This document shows positions 34,271 through 47,290 of a stretch of 64,000 bases of DNA, piece after piece. A model generated the notes under the pieces. The model did no database searches and was not told the origin of the DNA. It saw only the letters and a list, made by a program, of their open reading frames with translations. Numbering within the stretch: the stretch's first letter is position 1; every line of letters starts with the position of its first letter. Source of the DNA: Cladorhizidae sp. MBARI D1340-BT2. Taxonomy: Eukaryota; Porifera; Demospongiae; Poecilosclerida; Cladorhizidae. The stretch spans positions 5,202,204 through 5,266,203 of the forward strand of contig JAQNBH010000003.1 of NCBI GenBank assembly GCA_028752905.1, read 5' to 3'. The position numbers were made by a program, and so were the translations under genes.

Positions 34271-34959
34271 AATAAAAATACCATCGCCTCCCCTTAAAGT
34301 GCTTTTTCACTTGCGATGTCAGAATCCCGAGGGGTGTGTGTCACAAATGCACAAAGCTTGGGGGACCTGTGATACAAAGTGCTGTACGTTCAGTGTTTCA
34401 GAAATCTTAATTTCCCCACACACCACCCCCCTCCCCCCCCTGAATGTACATAAAAGAGGTAAAGGGTCAACCCACTTTCTATGTACCACAGCTGTTTTCT
34501 CAAAGTTATGGGCAATTTCTGAGTTGGGAGACTGTCTGGTCTCAGACTGCACAGGTAAGGACGGTTTCACTCCACCTTCAACCACCATCCAGATAAGTTC
34601 CAAAGCTTATAGTTCTAACCACTTGAGGAATTAGCCGTGCATGGTTTGGGGATCACCAGTCCATACGAGACTCTGCCTACCACTTTCCAGGACTTGCTGT
34701 TCATGTGGATTATTGTGATCCTCTTTTTGTTAACCGCCCCCCCCCCCCCTCCCCCGTGTCATACGATGATTGCATAGGGAGAGACTCCTCCAGTTAAGAG
34801 TTAGTGCATGCTAGTGAACACAGTGAGACCTCCCATATGGGGTGGTTTGAGACCAGTGTGTGGCTGCAACTCCTGAAATTTGCTCATTACTTAGAAATTA
34901 TCCTCTCTCCACAGTGTGATACTCTGCCACTACTTCACGGGGACCTGGAGAGAGGAGGG

Positions 34960-35715
34960 ACTTTAAAAAACCAGTCGCTTGTGGTTACCACTTTGGAGCT
35001 CCATAGATTGTGCACACTTCACTCTATGGACTTGATATATAGCTGAAATGATGGGTCTCTCTGTGTGCTCTCTTTTGACTTGACACTATAAAAGGTTGAA
35101 TAGTTATACCATGCCAAAGTTGCCTACAGCCTAGCTAGGGAAAAAACCCTGATTGCTTGTGTTTGGAAAGTGCTAGACAGAGTTGAAGTTAGTATCTGTA
35201 GCAAGAGGAAGCCGTACTCGACAGGATGAGTGGTTTCATTAGGCCCTGGGGTAGGTGCTGAATATCAATTTTCTTCCCTTAGAGGATGTTATCATTAGGT
35301 TCTGGGGTGCTGAAAATCAACTTTCTTCCGTCATACCATAGGCTTAGAGGATGTTTTCCTTAGGCTCTGGGGTGGCTGCTGAATATCAATTTTCTTCCAT
35401 CATACCTTAGAGGATGTTTTCATTGGGCTCAGGGGTGCTGAAAATCAATTGTTTTCCGTCATTTCTTAGAGAAAGGATCCTCTTGCGACACATGCTAATA
35501 TCGTCTGTCTAGCACTTTCCTATCTGGAGCCACATGTGCAGCTGCTGCAAATTCAAGTAGCAGATTTCGAGGTAACCCCATTTCAGTTGCAGCTAACTTG
35601 AGCTTGGTTGTACACATTTTAGTATATCAAAAGATAGCACACAGAGGGACCTTTGAGCTAAATATCTAGTTCAGTGTGCAGGATTTGTGGAGCTCCAAAG
35701 TCGTGTATAACCTCA
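34960..35715. repeat. Degraded foldback element with internal 65-bp repeats
   Basis: Left arm 34990-35100 (GGAGCTCCATAGATTGTGCA, TGGACTTGATATATAGCTG) faces a right arm at 35610-35705 (TTTGAGCTAAATATCTAG, TGTGGAGCTCCAAAG). Inside, GGAAAGTGCTAGACAG (35165) is mirrored by CTGTCTAGCACTTTCC (35505), and four imperfect copies of a unit with TCTGGGGTGCTGAAAATCAA occupy 35.24-35.47 kb. Confidence 0.5.
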
Positions 35716-35754
35716 TAAAGTTATTTTCTCCATAAAACCATGCAACCTTAATTA

Positions 35755-36415
35755 TACATCGTGTGCATTACCAGGCTACAAGTAGGTCATTACCAGGCTA
35801 TAAGTAGGTCGTTACCAGGCAACAAGTAGGTCGTTACCAGGCTACAAGTAGGTCGTTACCAGGCTACAAGTAGGTCATTACCAGGCTACAAGTAGGTCAT
35901 TATCAGGCTACAAGTAGGTTGTTACCAGGCTACACGTTACGAGGCTACAAGTAGGTCGTTACCAAGCTACAAGTAGGTCATTACCGGGCTACAAGTAGGT
36001 TGTTACCAAGGTACAAGTAGGTCGTTACCAGGCTACAAGTAGGTTGTTACCAGGCTACAAGTAGGTCACTACCAGGCTACAAGTAGGTCGTTACCAGGCT
36101 AAAAGTAGGTGTTACCAGGCTATAAGTAGGTCGTTACCAGGCTACAAGTAGGTCATTACCAGGCTACAAGTAGGTCATTACCAGGTTACAAGTAGGTCGT
36201 TACCAGGCCACAAGTAGGTCATTACCAGGCTACAAGTAGGTCATTACCAGGCTACAAGTAGGTCGTTACCAGGCTACAAGTAGTTGTTACCAGGCTACAA
36301 GTAGGTCGTTACCAGGCTACAAGTAGGTCATTACCAGGCTACAAGTAGGTCATTACCAGGCTACAAGTAGGTCATTACCAGGCTACAAGTAGGTGTAAAA
36401 TCTTATTACCAGGCT
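35755..36415 (+). repeat. 23-bp minisatellite, about 28 copies
   Basis: Unit core TACCAGGCTACAAGTAGGTC followed by GT or AT; variants drop a few bases. Only in the unit 2-specific 6.4-kb block. Confidence 0.95.
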
Positions 36416-36424
36416 ACAAACAGA

Positions 36425-37099
36425 CATGCCATGAAAGTTTATGTTACACAGAGTAACTAGATAGCTAAATAGCTGACACAATAATCTAAACATGCATAAC
36501 ATCATGCGAGTTAGTGTAACACATCCATGCTAAGTGCTTGGTTAGCTTTCACATAAACAACACTGTTAGGTGTGGATGAAGTTAACAAGTGAATTAGTCT
36601 GTATATATATATTATGATACATGACACTGTACTTGTCAAACAAATCCCATTTCAATAGTTCATTACCAATTAGCACCAAGTGTTTAGTGTCTTTTTAAAG
36701 ACTTGTATTGTAGTGGGAACAGTTCCATCCACAGGACTCCATTTTATAATCACATGTCTTGTGACTTTAGGATTTGTTTTGAAAAAAAAAATCTCTAATG
36801 AAACTGCCTTTGTTTTGTTACGAGAGGATACTTTACCGAATTTCAGATCGATTCCCTCTCCGTGGGGAGAACATGTGACAGGACTGCACAGCTCCTCATC
36901 TCGCAGCCCGGTATGTTCCGCTCACCTGCCGGCAAAAACAAGAGCTGGAGGTGGAGGAAGAAGAACACACTGTAAAGATGTTAAGGTTAGCAAAGCAAAG
37001 TTGTTTGTACTGCACAGATATTTTCACTAAATATGGAGAGTTTTGTATCATCTGTTGCAGTGGACATCAAAGTAGAGTTATTATCATGTAGCTCATTCG
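36425..37099. other. Spacer with weak coding hints
   Basis: No recognised gene. A plus-strand segment 36779-36975 with acceptor-like TGACTTTAG could be an exon (residues SNETAFVLLREDTLPNF), but frames conflict and no homology is recognised. Confidence 0.25.
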
Positions 37100-37831
37100 T
37101 TGTTGTTTATTGTGGCCTATGTGTTGTTGTTGGTGTTTGATACGTGTATATTATTACCTAGAAGATGTCCCACTGGACTTTATCTTGGCGATGTGGTTGG
37201 TTTCACCCAGCGCAGGAACCCAACCTCTTCCACAGAAGTGGTAGGTGGGATTATCGACCAATCGGAATGTGCCACCTGTGAAGGTGCAAAGGAACAAACT
37301 CCGAGCAACATTGTGGCCCTCTGCACAATTGATGGTAAGAGTGGGTGTGGCTTCATGGCTTCATATGGTCTCAAGTTTTGTGCGATGATTCCCACTTGTA
37401 CTAGCCCTCTTGCTCTCCTATCTTTGCCACCAACCCTAGCCCTAGCTCTTGCCCTCCTATCTCTGCCGCCAATCCTAGCCCTAGCTCTTGCCCTCCTATC
37501 TCTGCCGCCAACGCTAGCCCTAGCTCTTGACTTCCTATCTCTGCCGCCAACCCTAGCCCTAGCTCTTGCTCTCCTCTCGCTGTCGTCAAACCTAGTCCTA
37601 GATCTTGCCCTCCTATGTATCTCTGTTGCCGACCCTAGCCTTCCACCACCTCTTGTCCTATTGCCAACTCTTGCCCTCCTATCTATAACACCAACCCTAG
37701 CCTTATCCTCAAGCCTGGACCTTGCCCTTGCCCTTGCCTTAGCCACCATAACCTATGTAGCCATACAGTCCTTGCAATCAGAAAGAAGACCAGAAACTAA
37801 TATACTGCAGACTATGATCAACAAGTGGTAA
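37100..37831 (+). other. Open frame over a 39-bp minisatellite
   Basis: A 243-codon plus-strand frame with a hydrophobic start (IVAYVLLLVFDTCILL), a Cys-bearing part (SECATCEGAKEQ) and then repeats of LALALLSLPPTLA. The opposite strand (37749-37180) is also open, reading RARARVGGRDRRA repeats. Both follow from the 39-bp (13-codon) minisatellite at 37405-37690, so openness there is weak evidence. A GATG|GTAAGA donor at about 37335 hints that only the part before the repeats is an exon. Function unknown. Confidence 0.3.
37405..37690 (+). repeat. 39-bp minisatellite, about 6-7 copies
   Basis: Unit parts CTAGCCCTAGCTCTTGCCCT and CCTATCTCTGCCGCCAA. Length divisible by three and free of stops in several frames. 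Confidence 0.9.
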
Positions 37832-37878
37832 AGGGTCATGACACTAAACTGCCAATCAACACATGGTAAAGGGTTACG
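37787..37878 (-). repeat. Inverted copy of the 51-bp repeat of 10.5 kb
   Basis: On the minus strand: CCCTTTACCATGTGTTGATT, GTGTCATGACCCTTTACC, ACTTGTTGATCATAGTC, TGCAGTATATTAGTTT. About 1.7 units, inverted relative to the array at 10488-10710. Confidence 0.8.
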
Positions 37879-38537
37879 ACTGAAAAAACACAAACACCCA
37901 CGATGCTGAGGAATGCTAACGTGTTGTATTGCTAGATGTTTCAGGAGTGTGTAGATGGCAGAAAGCACATGTTATGAGGAGGTAAGGTCGTAGAGAAGAG
38001 AAAATGGTACAATGACAAACCTCTATGAACAGAGTGGGAGGAGTCCAGGCCAGTTGTTTCTTGCCCAGGGAACTCTCTCAGTATGTATTGCATACTATAC
38101 TTGTCATTCAAATCATCGCTACCTTATAAATCTAGAATTCTTCGTTGATGATACATTTTCACACTAAAAAATCTGCTGGGTGGGGGGGCCCGATTTTGAT
38201 TGAACAACAGAAAGCAAGAAAGTAAGGGTGTGTACAAGCTATTGCTTGATTGTGCACACCAGAGACTGAGGATAAGAGAATCTAGTGTGGAGAGGTCAAC
38301 TGGCTGGAGTAGCAATCCCATACTCTTTGGAACTGCCGTACTACGAGGCCAAGAAATCTGGGGCCCAGTTATATAGCAGGAGTTCATGAACTGCTTCTTC
38401 AACTAAAAAATAATGGCCCACACGGAATAATCTCATGCGGATTACTGGGAACCTTTACACGTGAAGCATTCCAGAAAGAAGGTAAATGTCAGTGTTTCTC
38501 CTCCTACTCTGTCATCCATCTTACCTCCCCTCCCCCT

Positions 38538-38571
38538 CCTCCCCCCCCCCCCCCCCCCCCCCCCCTTCATG
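38538..38571 (+). repeat. Poly-C tract
   Basis: About 30 C in a row within a C/T-rich run (38510-38610). It lies just upstream of the candidate exon at 38621 and could act as its pyrimidine tract. Confidence 0.85.
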
Positions 38572-38620
38572 TTGTCCACCCTCCTCCCCCCCTCCGTCCC
38601 CGTGTCCTGTCTCCCACCAG

Positions 38621-38738
38621 GAGTGGTATGCCTACTGAGGGACAGAGAGAAGCAATGGGAGCTGCAGGTGGACCACAGCTTGTTCGCCATGGGCAAACTG
38701 GATGTGACTGTAAGCACACATGCACTGGATACCAACAG
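38621..38738 (+). other. Candidate exon with strong splice borders
   Basis: Long C/T tract, then CTCCCACCAG| and donor ACCAACAG|GTAAC. All frames are nearly open: one reads EKQWELQVDHSLFAMGKLDV, another HGQTGCDCKHTCTGYQQ (laminin-EGF-like cysteines, not convincing). The correct frame and family are not known. Only in unit 2. Confidence 0.35.
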
Positions 38739-39136
38739 GTAACACTGCACACTCCATTATGCATGCATATCAATCGTACCAATTTTGGCTTAAAAGTTAT
38801 AATCTACCAACAACTTGAAACCTTGCCTCTTAATGCTAACTCTACTAGGCATGACAGGACCTGAGAAACAATGGTTCATAATGTACATTTCACCTGTCTG
38901 ACTCCTTCTTGTCGCAATTTCAACCTCATTCTCAGGACTGTAGGCAAATACCTCTCTGATTCGGTCGAAGGTCATATGAAAAGTTTTACGTCTAGTCACG
39001 TGCTAACTGTATGCTGCCAGTGGTCGATGTCCTGCTTTGCTAGTTCAGAGTTGAACGAATTCGTAAGCGACCACGAGTGATTTCGTTGGCCCAAGCCAAC
39101 CCAAGAAGCCAAGTCAAGAAGCCAAGCAGAGAGAGT

Positions 39137-39417
39137 GTAAGTATGGGAATGAAGAGGCATTGGTTCCAAGAGCAAGAAGGGAACTTGCTTTGCTCACTGA
39201 GGCATTTGCAAGGTTGAGTTCAGCATTGTCCACCACACTGGGCTGGCAACACTTGAGTCCTGATAAGCACCAAGAGAATGTGAACAGTGCTAGTAGCTGC
39301 CATTCCCTGGCAAGATATTTTCTACTGGAGGAGGATCCAATCTCAAGAGCAGAATCCTCTTTGCTAACTTTATTGTTGAGTACAACTAGTCCTTCTCAAT
39401 GGCCGATCACCTGAACT
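39137..39417 (+). other. Candidate terminal exon
   Basis: Open from about 39150 to the TGA at 39412-39414: VPRARRELALLTEAFARLSS, STTLGWQHLSPDKHQENVNS, LARYFLLEEDPISRAESSLL. Composition looks protein-like (Leu/Ala/Glu rich, helical). No family recognised. It ends 120 bases before unit 1/unit 2 similarity resumes. Confidence 0.35.
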
Positions 39418-39534
39418 CTGTCATGTTTATAGCAGTAAAATTGCCCAAGAATTTTGCTCTGCACGTACTAATACTACATGCATGCATAATCAAAGGGGAT
39501 TTGTGTGTCCATATTTGTCGGAACCCATTTTTGA

Positions 39535-41180
<1,646 letters not shown>

Positions 41181-41194
41181 TGTTAGGTGATGGG

Positions 41195-41495
41195 AAGACC
41201 ACTTAGTGTGTCCTGTTAGCTTGACTTAGTGTGCCCTGTTAGTTGAACTTAGTGTGCCCTGTTAGCTTAACTTAGTGTGTCCTGTTAGTTTCACATAGTG
41301 TGTCCTGTTACTTTCACTTAGTGTGTCCTGTTAGCTTCACTTAGTGTGTCCTGTTAGCTTCATTAGTGTGTCCTGATAGCTTAACTTAGTGTGTCCAGTT
41401 ATCTTAACTTAGTGTGTCCTGTTAGTTTCACTTAGTGTGTCCTGTTAGTTTCACTTAGTGTGCCCTGTTAGTTTCACTTAGTGTGTCCTGTTAGC
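41195..41495 (+). repeat. 23-bp minisatellite, about 13 copies (unit 2)
   Basis: Same unit as 12745-12900 (CTTAGTGTGTCCTGTTAG plus spacer), with about twice the copies. Confidence 0.9.
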
Positions 41496-41829
41496 TTGCA
41501 GATTTGATGTGACTTGTATTGCGATTTTCATACTATAGAAATGCTGAAAGATGCCAAGCAGGCCACATCAGAGTTCAGCTAGCATGCTCTGACACACAAA
41601 CAATGGTTGTGTGTCACAAACTTGCTACTCTTTTAATGTGAACATCACTCCTTCTGTGCTATATCTGTCCCTCCCTCTGGATAGGTTGATAGGTGTACTC
41701 TCTTCCACCTTCTCTTGCCTCCATCTTTATCATCATTCTCCTCTCCTCTCTCTCTTTTCTTATTTCTCCTCTGTTCCACCTTCCCTTCCTTCTTCTTTCC
41801 TCCATATTCATCATCATTCTCCCCCCCCT

Positions 41830-43320
41830 TCGTTGAGCCAATTATGAGTGTCAATTATTTTTAATTTTGCCTGAGGAGAACTCGTACATACAGTAACTGC
41901 AGTGTTTGTTTTACGAGTTAATGTCAAGGGGCAAATCAGGGTTCATGAAATATTGGGGGGAAGAGAAAAACAGATCCCAGCCAGGGGGGAGGAAGGTGAG
42001 TGGATGCCCCCTCCATAATCTCCTCCCTTCTTTCCTTCCCAAGAGAAACTATCGTATATTAGGTGATAATGATTTTTAAATCCATTATTGTTTGTACGAA
42101 GGGCTGTTCTACATGAAAGTGGTTTCCTATGCAGGCTGCTTGTTCAATATTGTCTGCAGCGTGTCATGGCTAGGCAGGTGTAGGTGTGTCATATGTGGGT
42201 GTGGTAGGTGTGATGGATGTAAGCATGGTAGAGATGATGTGTGAGCATGGCGGGTGTTAGTGTAGAGGACTTGGTGAGGGACAACCGTCAGTGTACCATC
42301 AAAGCTGGTTGTTGAGCAGGTATGTGAAGCGCATCGGGAATTAAACTCCGCATAGGTTGGACCACTTTTCTTTTTAATGGCAGAGTGTAAAACCTCCCCA
42401 CCTCCTACACACAAGAATAAAAAATAAGAATAATAAAATAAATAATAAATAAATAAATAATAAACAATAAACAAATAATAATAAAGAAATAAATAATAAA
42501 CAACTAAATCTAAATAAATAATATTATTAATAGACTAATGCTGAAGTTTCTTCTGGCAGCTTCAGGGGGCGGGGCTCGTGCTGGTTTAGCATCATCTTTG
42601 GGCTTGCACATAGACAATGACACCGTCAGAGTGGCTACTGGCCTCAGTCTAGTCGTCTGTGCAGACCACCACTCAGGGGATCGATTAGCTGTCCCTTTGA
42701 CTTAGCTTGTCAAAAATGAAAGCAAAGAGACTGTACCCATGCAGACCACAAACAGTTATACACCCCTTTACCATATTCATCAATCAGCGAGTTCTGTGTT
42801 TAGTTTATATGATTCTAAATGGTAAAGTTTTATCTAACTAGATGTGGTCTACATAGGTACATTCTTCTTCATTATGACAGGTCCATCATATGCAGTTTGC
42901 AGTTCTGTTCCTTATAAAGTAAGCATCCCTTACAAACTTTTTAAGAATACATTGCTCGTTTTAGCCTCTATTTGTTAAACCTCGGTTGATCGTCACTCCT
43001 GTCTCTTCCCCCTCAAAAGTCAGCGTTTCATTCCTTACTGCTCACTAGACAAATCTATAAATGTGAAGTCCACATATGCCACTCTCCAGACTGGGCTTTG
43101 TAATGCTCAATTGTTTGACGTTCCCTTTTAGCTGGAGATCCTTACCTGGCAATCCTTACCTATGAGAAATTGATTAAGTCGGTGCCGAGCATTACTCGTT
43201 AAGCAGCTGCTCGTATTAAGCGGCCATTTTTTGACTGATGCTATAGGGACCCAGATCAACCAGTTTCTATGGCAACTAGTAAACATTCACTATATTCAAG
43301 TTTTGTTTGCTTTTGTCAGT
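41830..43320. other. Unit 2-specific spacer, no gene seen
   Basis: Start of the 10.3 kb that separates the two halves of unit 2. Contains a C/T-rich stretch, an AAT/AAATA-rich tract at 42.42-42.53 kb and otherwise unremarkable sequence. Confidence 0.5.
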
Positions 43321-43324
43321 TGTT

Positions 43325-43845
43325 TAATGTACTATGTATGGGTTTTTATTTGATGCATTATGTATGAGGTTATTTGATGTATTATGTATGAGGTTATTTT
43401 ATTATTATTATAACATATGATACACATGATAAACAGGTACACATGATAAACAGGCAGATAAACAGGCAATATCAGAGTCCATTCACACCTAATTAAGTAT
43501 AATAATAATGATAAATAATAGGTATGCATGAGGTTGTTATTATGCATGAGGTTGTTACTTGATGTATTATGTATGACGTTGTTATTTGATGCATTATGTA
43601 TGAGGTTGTTATTTGATGTATTATGTATGAGTATTATATATGTATGAGGTTGTTATTTGATGTATTATGTATGAGTATTATATATGTATGAGGTTGTTAT
43701 TTGATGTACTATGTATATAATAATTATGAGGTTGTTATTTGATGCATTATGTATGAGGTTGTTATTTGATGTATTATGTATGAGTATTATATATGTATGA
43801 CGTTGTTATTTGATGCATTATGTATGAGGTTGTTATTTGATGTAT
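43325..43845 (+). repeat. Minisatellite, about 27 bp
   Basis: Units of TTATGTATGAGGTTGTTATT and TGATGCA/TGATGTA, with a higher-order variant carrying GAGTATTATATATGTATGA. Part is interrupted by unrelated AT-rich sequence at 43.40-43.52 kb. Confidence 0.9.
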
Positions 43846-44169
43846 AGTGCTTGCCACTCTAGTTGGCCAATTATTGAAAAAATAATAACTTTCTTATTAT
43901 ACAGTCAATTTAAAAATTACTTAGTGCCTATAGCACTAGCACGCGGACTAGCAGCAAAATTAATTTAGGAGTGCGTAGGAGGTTTTGAAAAGTGACCAAT
44001 GAGGGGCATCGTTTCCATGCAAACGGATCGTCAATATTGCAAGAGAACGAATCTATTGACGAGTGAATAAGCAAGTGTTTCTTTAATCTCCAGGATACTT
44101 TGTTGAGTTTCTTCAATTTCCATTGGATAACTAGTCGCTGAGTCACGGACCTGCAGGATATCTGACAGA

Positions 44170-45742
44170 TGGCAGAAACGTCGAAGAATAGTGGACAGGA
44201 CCCAGGGGATGAGATCCAAGCGCTCAAAGATATTGTCAGCAGCTGTGGATGTACTTGAAAATGGCTTGAGTACGACTTCCACGATCGCTCAGGAGCAGAG
44301 CAGCAGTTCACCAGAGATGCCTCAGACATTTGAGGATGCTGCTTTTGCAGTAGAGCAGCTTGGATACTCCCAGGTTGGAGCAGCATAACTTCAGAGATCA
44401 TCAAAACAGCTTGAAGCAGCAGAAGTTCATAGATCCCCAGATGAAGTGTGGGAAGAGGAACAGGAAGGGCAGCTTGAAGCAGCAGAAGTCCAGAGATCTC
44501 CAGATGAAGAGTTGGGAGAGGAGCAGGAGTACAACTCAGACACTGAAGGTGAAAGCAATGCTCAACAGGTCTTTGATGACTGGATGCTTACTCTCACAAG
44601 AAACCAACGAAAGATGCTATCTGTAGTTTTGTTTGAGAGTTTTTTTAAGCGCCAGAAGATGGGGAAGATGGATGCTGCACACGAATCGTCTTCTATCACA
44701 GGTTTGTTTGATTTATATTTTTATATATATCTATATATAACTGCTATATTACATAAAATTGTTGTATTTTCAAGGTGTGGTGAGAGATCAATTCGCTGCT
44801 ACTGCAAAGAATTCTTTAGTAACAACCTGAAGTTCAAAGAAAGTCGGCAGGGAAAATGGGAGCGACGTATGGTCTTGCAGGATGAAGAACTCCGTGAACG
44901 ATCAGCAGAGTGGGTGCGTGAGAATGCCTTCAAGAAGGGAGCTCCGAATATGACTGCGGCAATGTTCTGTGAATATGTCAACTCAGTTCTTCTTCCCAGC
45001 CATCATCTTCCGCCACACTTCCCATGTTCTATTTCTGCATCGACTTGGATTTAAACCAATGATTCACAAGAAAGGTATCTGCATAGATGGTCATGAGTAT
45101 AGAGATGTGGTGAAGTACCGGAGTGAGTTTTTGTCTACCATCAAGATGCTGCAGGATACTCACCAAGCTCATCCTCTATGTAGTGACGAGATACCTCTAC
45201 TCCCAACTGAAGCTTCCCAACCAGCAATACAACCTCCAGCAGAAGAGCAAATTGACAAGAAGTTGGTGACCATTTTCCATGACGAGTCAATATTCTGTAT
45301 AAATGAAGCACAGACATGGATGTGGGGAACAGACGATCAGCCTGCGATTCTACCCAAGACCAAAGGTACTGGTATCATGGCGAGAGATGAATATGGTGGG
45401 TTCCTGAGATTATCTGAGGAAGAACGTATTGAGGCTACAAAGTCAGACCCTGATTTTCCAGCAGAAGCCAGGGAATTCCTCGAGTATGGTGGACAAAACG
45501 AGGGTTATTGGACAAGTGCTAGATTCATGGCGCAGGTGGAGAAGGCTGCTAAGATCGCAGAGTGGAAGTTCAATCCAGCCATGCATACACTACTTTGGAT
45601 ATTTGACCAGAGCAGTTGCCACAAAGCATTAGCTTCAGATGCCCTTAATGCCAATAGAATGAATGTACGGCCAGGTGGAGCTCAGCCTTTGATGCGTGAT
45701 ACACAGTGGGCAGGAAGAACACAGACCATGCTGGAGAAGGGT
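44170..45742 (+). pseudogene. DDE-superfamily transposase gene, truncated (HDES / FDxSSCH family)
   Basis: The plus-strand protein has an acidic front with a 63-bp internal duplication (QLEAAEVHRSPDE / QLEAAEVQRSPDE), then KFKESRQGKWERR, VRENAFKKGAPNMTAAMFCEYVN, LGFKPMIHKKGICIDGHEY, the first catalytic-type motif VTIFHDESIF (about 45.28 kb), GTGIMARDEYGGF, EAREFLEYGGQNEGYW, and the second motif LLWIFDQSSCHKAL (about 45.61 kb). From memory this fits a transposase family common in marine invertebrates and fungi (HDES...FD.SSCH). A 72-base intron-like gap at 44702-44773 and a frameshift near 45.04 kb break it. It ends at the LTR at 45743, so the final acidic catalytic region is lost. Confidence 0.75.
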
Positions 45743-46091
45743 TGTAAGCGTTGGCCTACTTAGCTCCAGACGCTTTTGCTGAACTACAGTAGCCACCCAC
45801 TTATCAAGCCTGGCCTTGATAACAATTATTGCGCAATTGAAATTCCTCAGCTCAGACTTCCCAGCTAACAACCTTATTGTTAGCGCCTAATGCTTATTAG
45901 ACAACTTGTGAGTAGCGCCTAACGCTTATTAGACAACTTGAGAGATTAGAGTATTTAAGATTCATTCAGGGAGATAATATCTTTTACTCCCAGGTTATGC
46001 TCAGAACAATACAACAGTAGTAATACAACAGCAGCAATAACAGAAGTTCTTATAAAAACACTTCAAACTCTAACTCTCTCTAATAATAACA
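45743..46091 (-). repeat. 3' LTR of E2
   Basis: 349 bp. In the minus sense preceded by a purine tract (GTTGGGGGAG, 46093-46108). Contains a short duplication (TAGCGCCTAA.GCTTATTAGA) that is reduced in the other LTR. Confidence 0.85.
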
Positions 46092-46094
46092 GTG

Positions 46095-47290
46095 ATACTC
46101 CCCCAACATTGGTCAGAGACCCTGGGTCTCTGGATAGGCCATCCGCATTGGCATTGGCTTTGCCACTGCGATGAACAATGTCATAACTGTAGGGTTGAAG
46201 AGAGAGAGCCCAGCTAGCTAATCTGCGTGGTTATCTTTTAGATTAGTCAGGTGGGTTAAGGGGTTGTGGTCGGTTTGGATAATAAAGTGGGTGCCCTCCA
46301 AGTATGTACGAAAATATTGGACACCTTTTATTATGGCTAGAGCCTCCCGCTCGATAGCTGAGTAATTCCGTTCACTGGCCAACAACTTCTTAGAAGCGTA
46401 TGCTATTTGATGCTCCTCTCCTTCCCTGTCTACCTGACTCAACACATACCCCAGCCCAGTGGCAGAGGAGTCAGTTTATAATACAAAAGGCAGAGTCCAA
46501 TCCGGAGTGACTAACACCGGGGCTTTCATTAAGGCTTCTTTAAGGCGAGAGAATGCTTGGGCACACTTGTCGGACCATCTCACTTTGTTTGATTCTTTCT
46601 TTCGGGCGAGTTCGGACAGGGGGGTAGCTATTGTTGCAAAGTCTGGTATAAACTTGCGATAATATCTGCATAATCCTAAGAAGGACCGGACATCTTTCTT
46701 GTTTAAGGGCATTTTAAAGTCTTGCACCGCAGCTACTTTGTCATTCATAGGTTAACTTTCCCACTTCCCACTACATACCCGAGGTATAGGTATACACAGC
46801 TCCCACTAGCGAAGGTGCATTTCTTTTCTTTCACTGTCAACCAAGCACTTCTCAATTTGGAAAACACTACCTCCAAATGTGTCAGGTGTTCATTCCAAGA
46901 GGTGAATGATGATGTCATCAAGGTATGCCACTGTATACTTCTGTAATCCTTCCAGTACCTCATCCATCAACCGCTGGAAGGTGGATGGGGCTGACACTAG
47001 CCCAAAAGGCATTGTTAAAAACTCATATTTACCTTGAGGGGTGACAAAAGCCGTCTTGTGTACATGCTCAGGGTTCACAGGCACCTGATAGTATCCCTTT
47101 GATAGATCTAAGGTGGTGATAAAAAGCAGAGGACCCCAGACACGAAATGAGTTCCTCTATGTTGGGTAAAGGGTAGGAATCATTAACTGTAACTTTGTTA
47201 AGTCTCCTATAGTCCACGCACATTCGACGAGACCCATCCTTTTTTCCTTTTTGGCTACTAGTACAATAGGGGCCGCCCAAGGGCCTTTAG
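46095..47290 (-). pseudogene. E2 reverse transcriptase - RNase H
   Basis: Minus-strand frames: MCVDYRRLNKVTVNDSYPLP (about 47.22 kb), HKTAFVTPQGKYEFLTMPFG (47.05 kb), the YLDD catalytic box in TVAYLDDIII (46.91 kb), DVRSFLGLCRYYRKFIPDF (46.68 kb), SDKCAQAFSRLKEALMKAP, then RNase H ASKKLLASERNYSAIEREAL (46.37 kb) and QTDHNPLTHL (46.26 kb), ending ANADGLSRDPGS near 46.12 kb. Split by frameshifts. It lies after integrase in the element. Confidence 0.88.

Noticed and set aside
42540..43260. Possible small RNA or gene near GC-richer islands
   Set aside because: No box motifs, hairpin, splice borders or long frame could be supported.
43928..44404. 158-codon minus-strand frame
   Set aside because: Lies opposite the front part of the DDE transposase; composition is that of an antisense shadow.
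44720..44772. Membrane-protein-like frame (LFDLYFYIYLYITAIL)
   Set aside because: It is the AT-rich intron-like gap in the transposase; coding similarity resumes on the other side.
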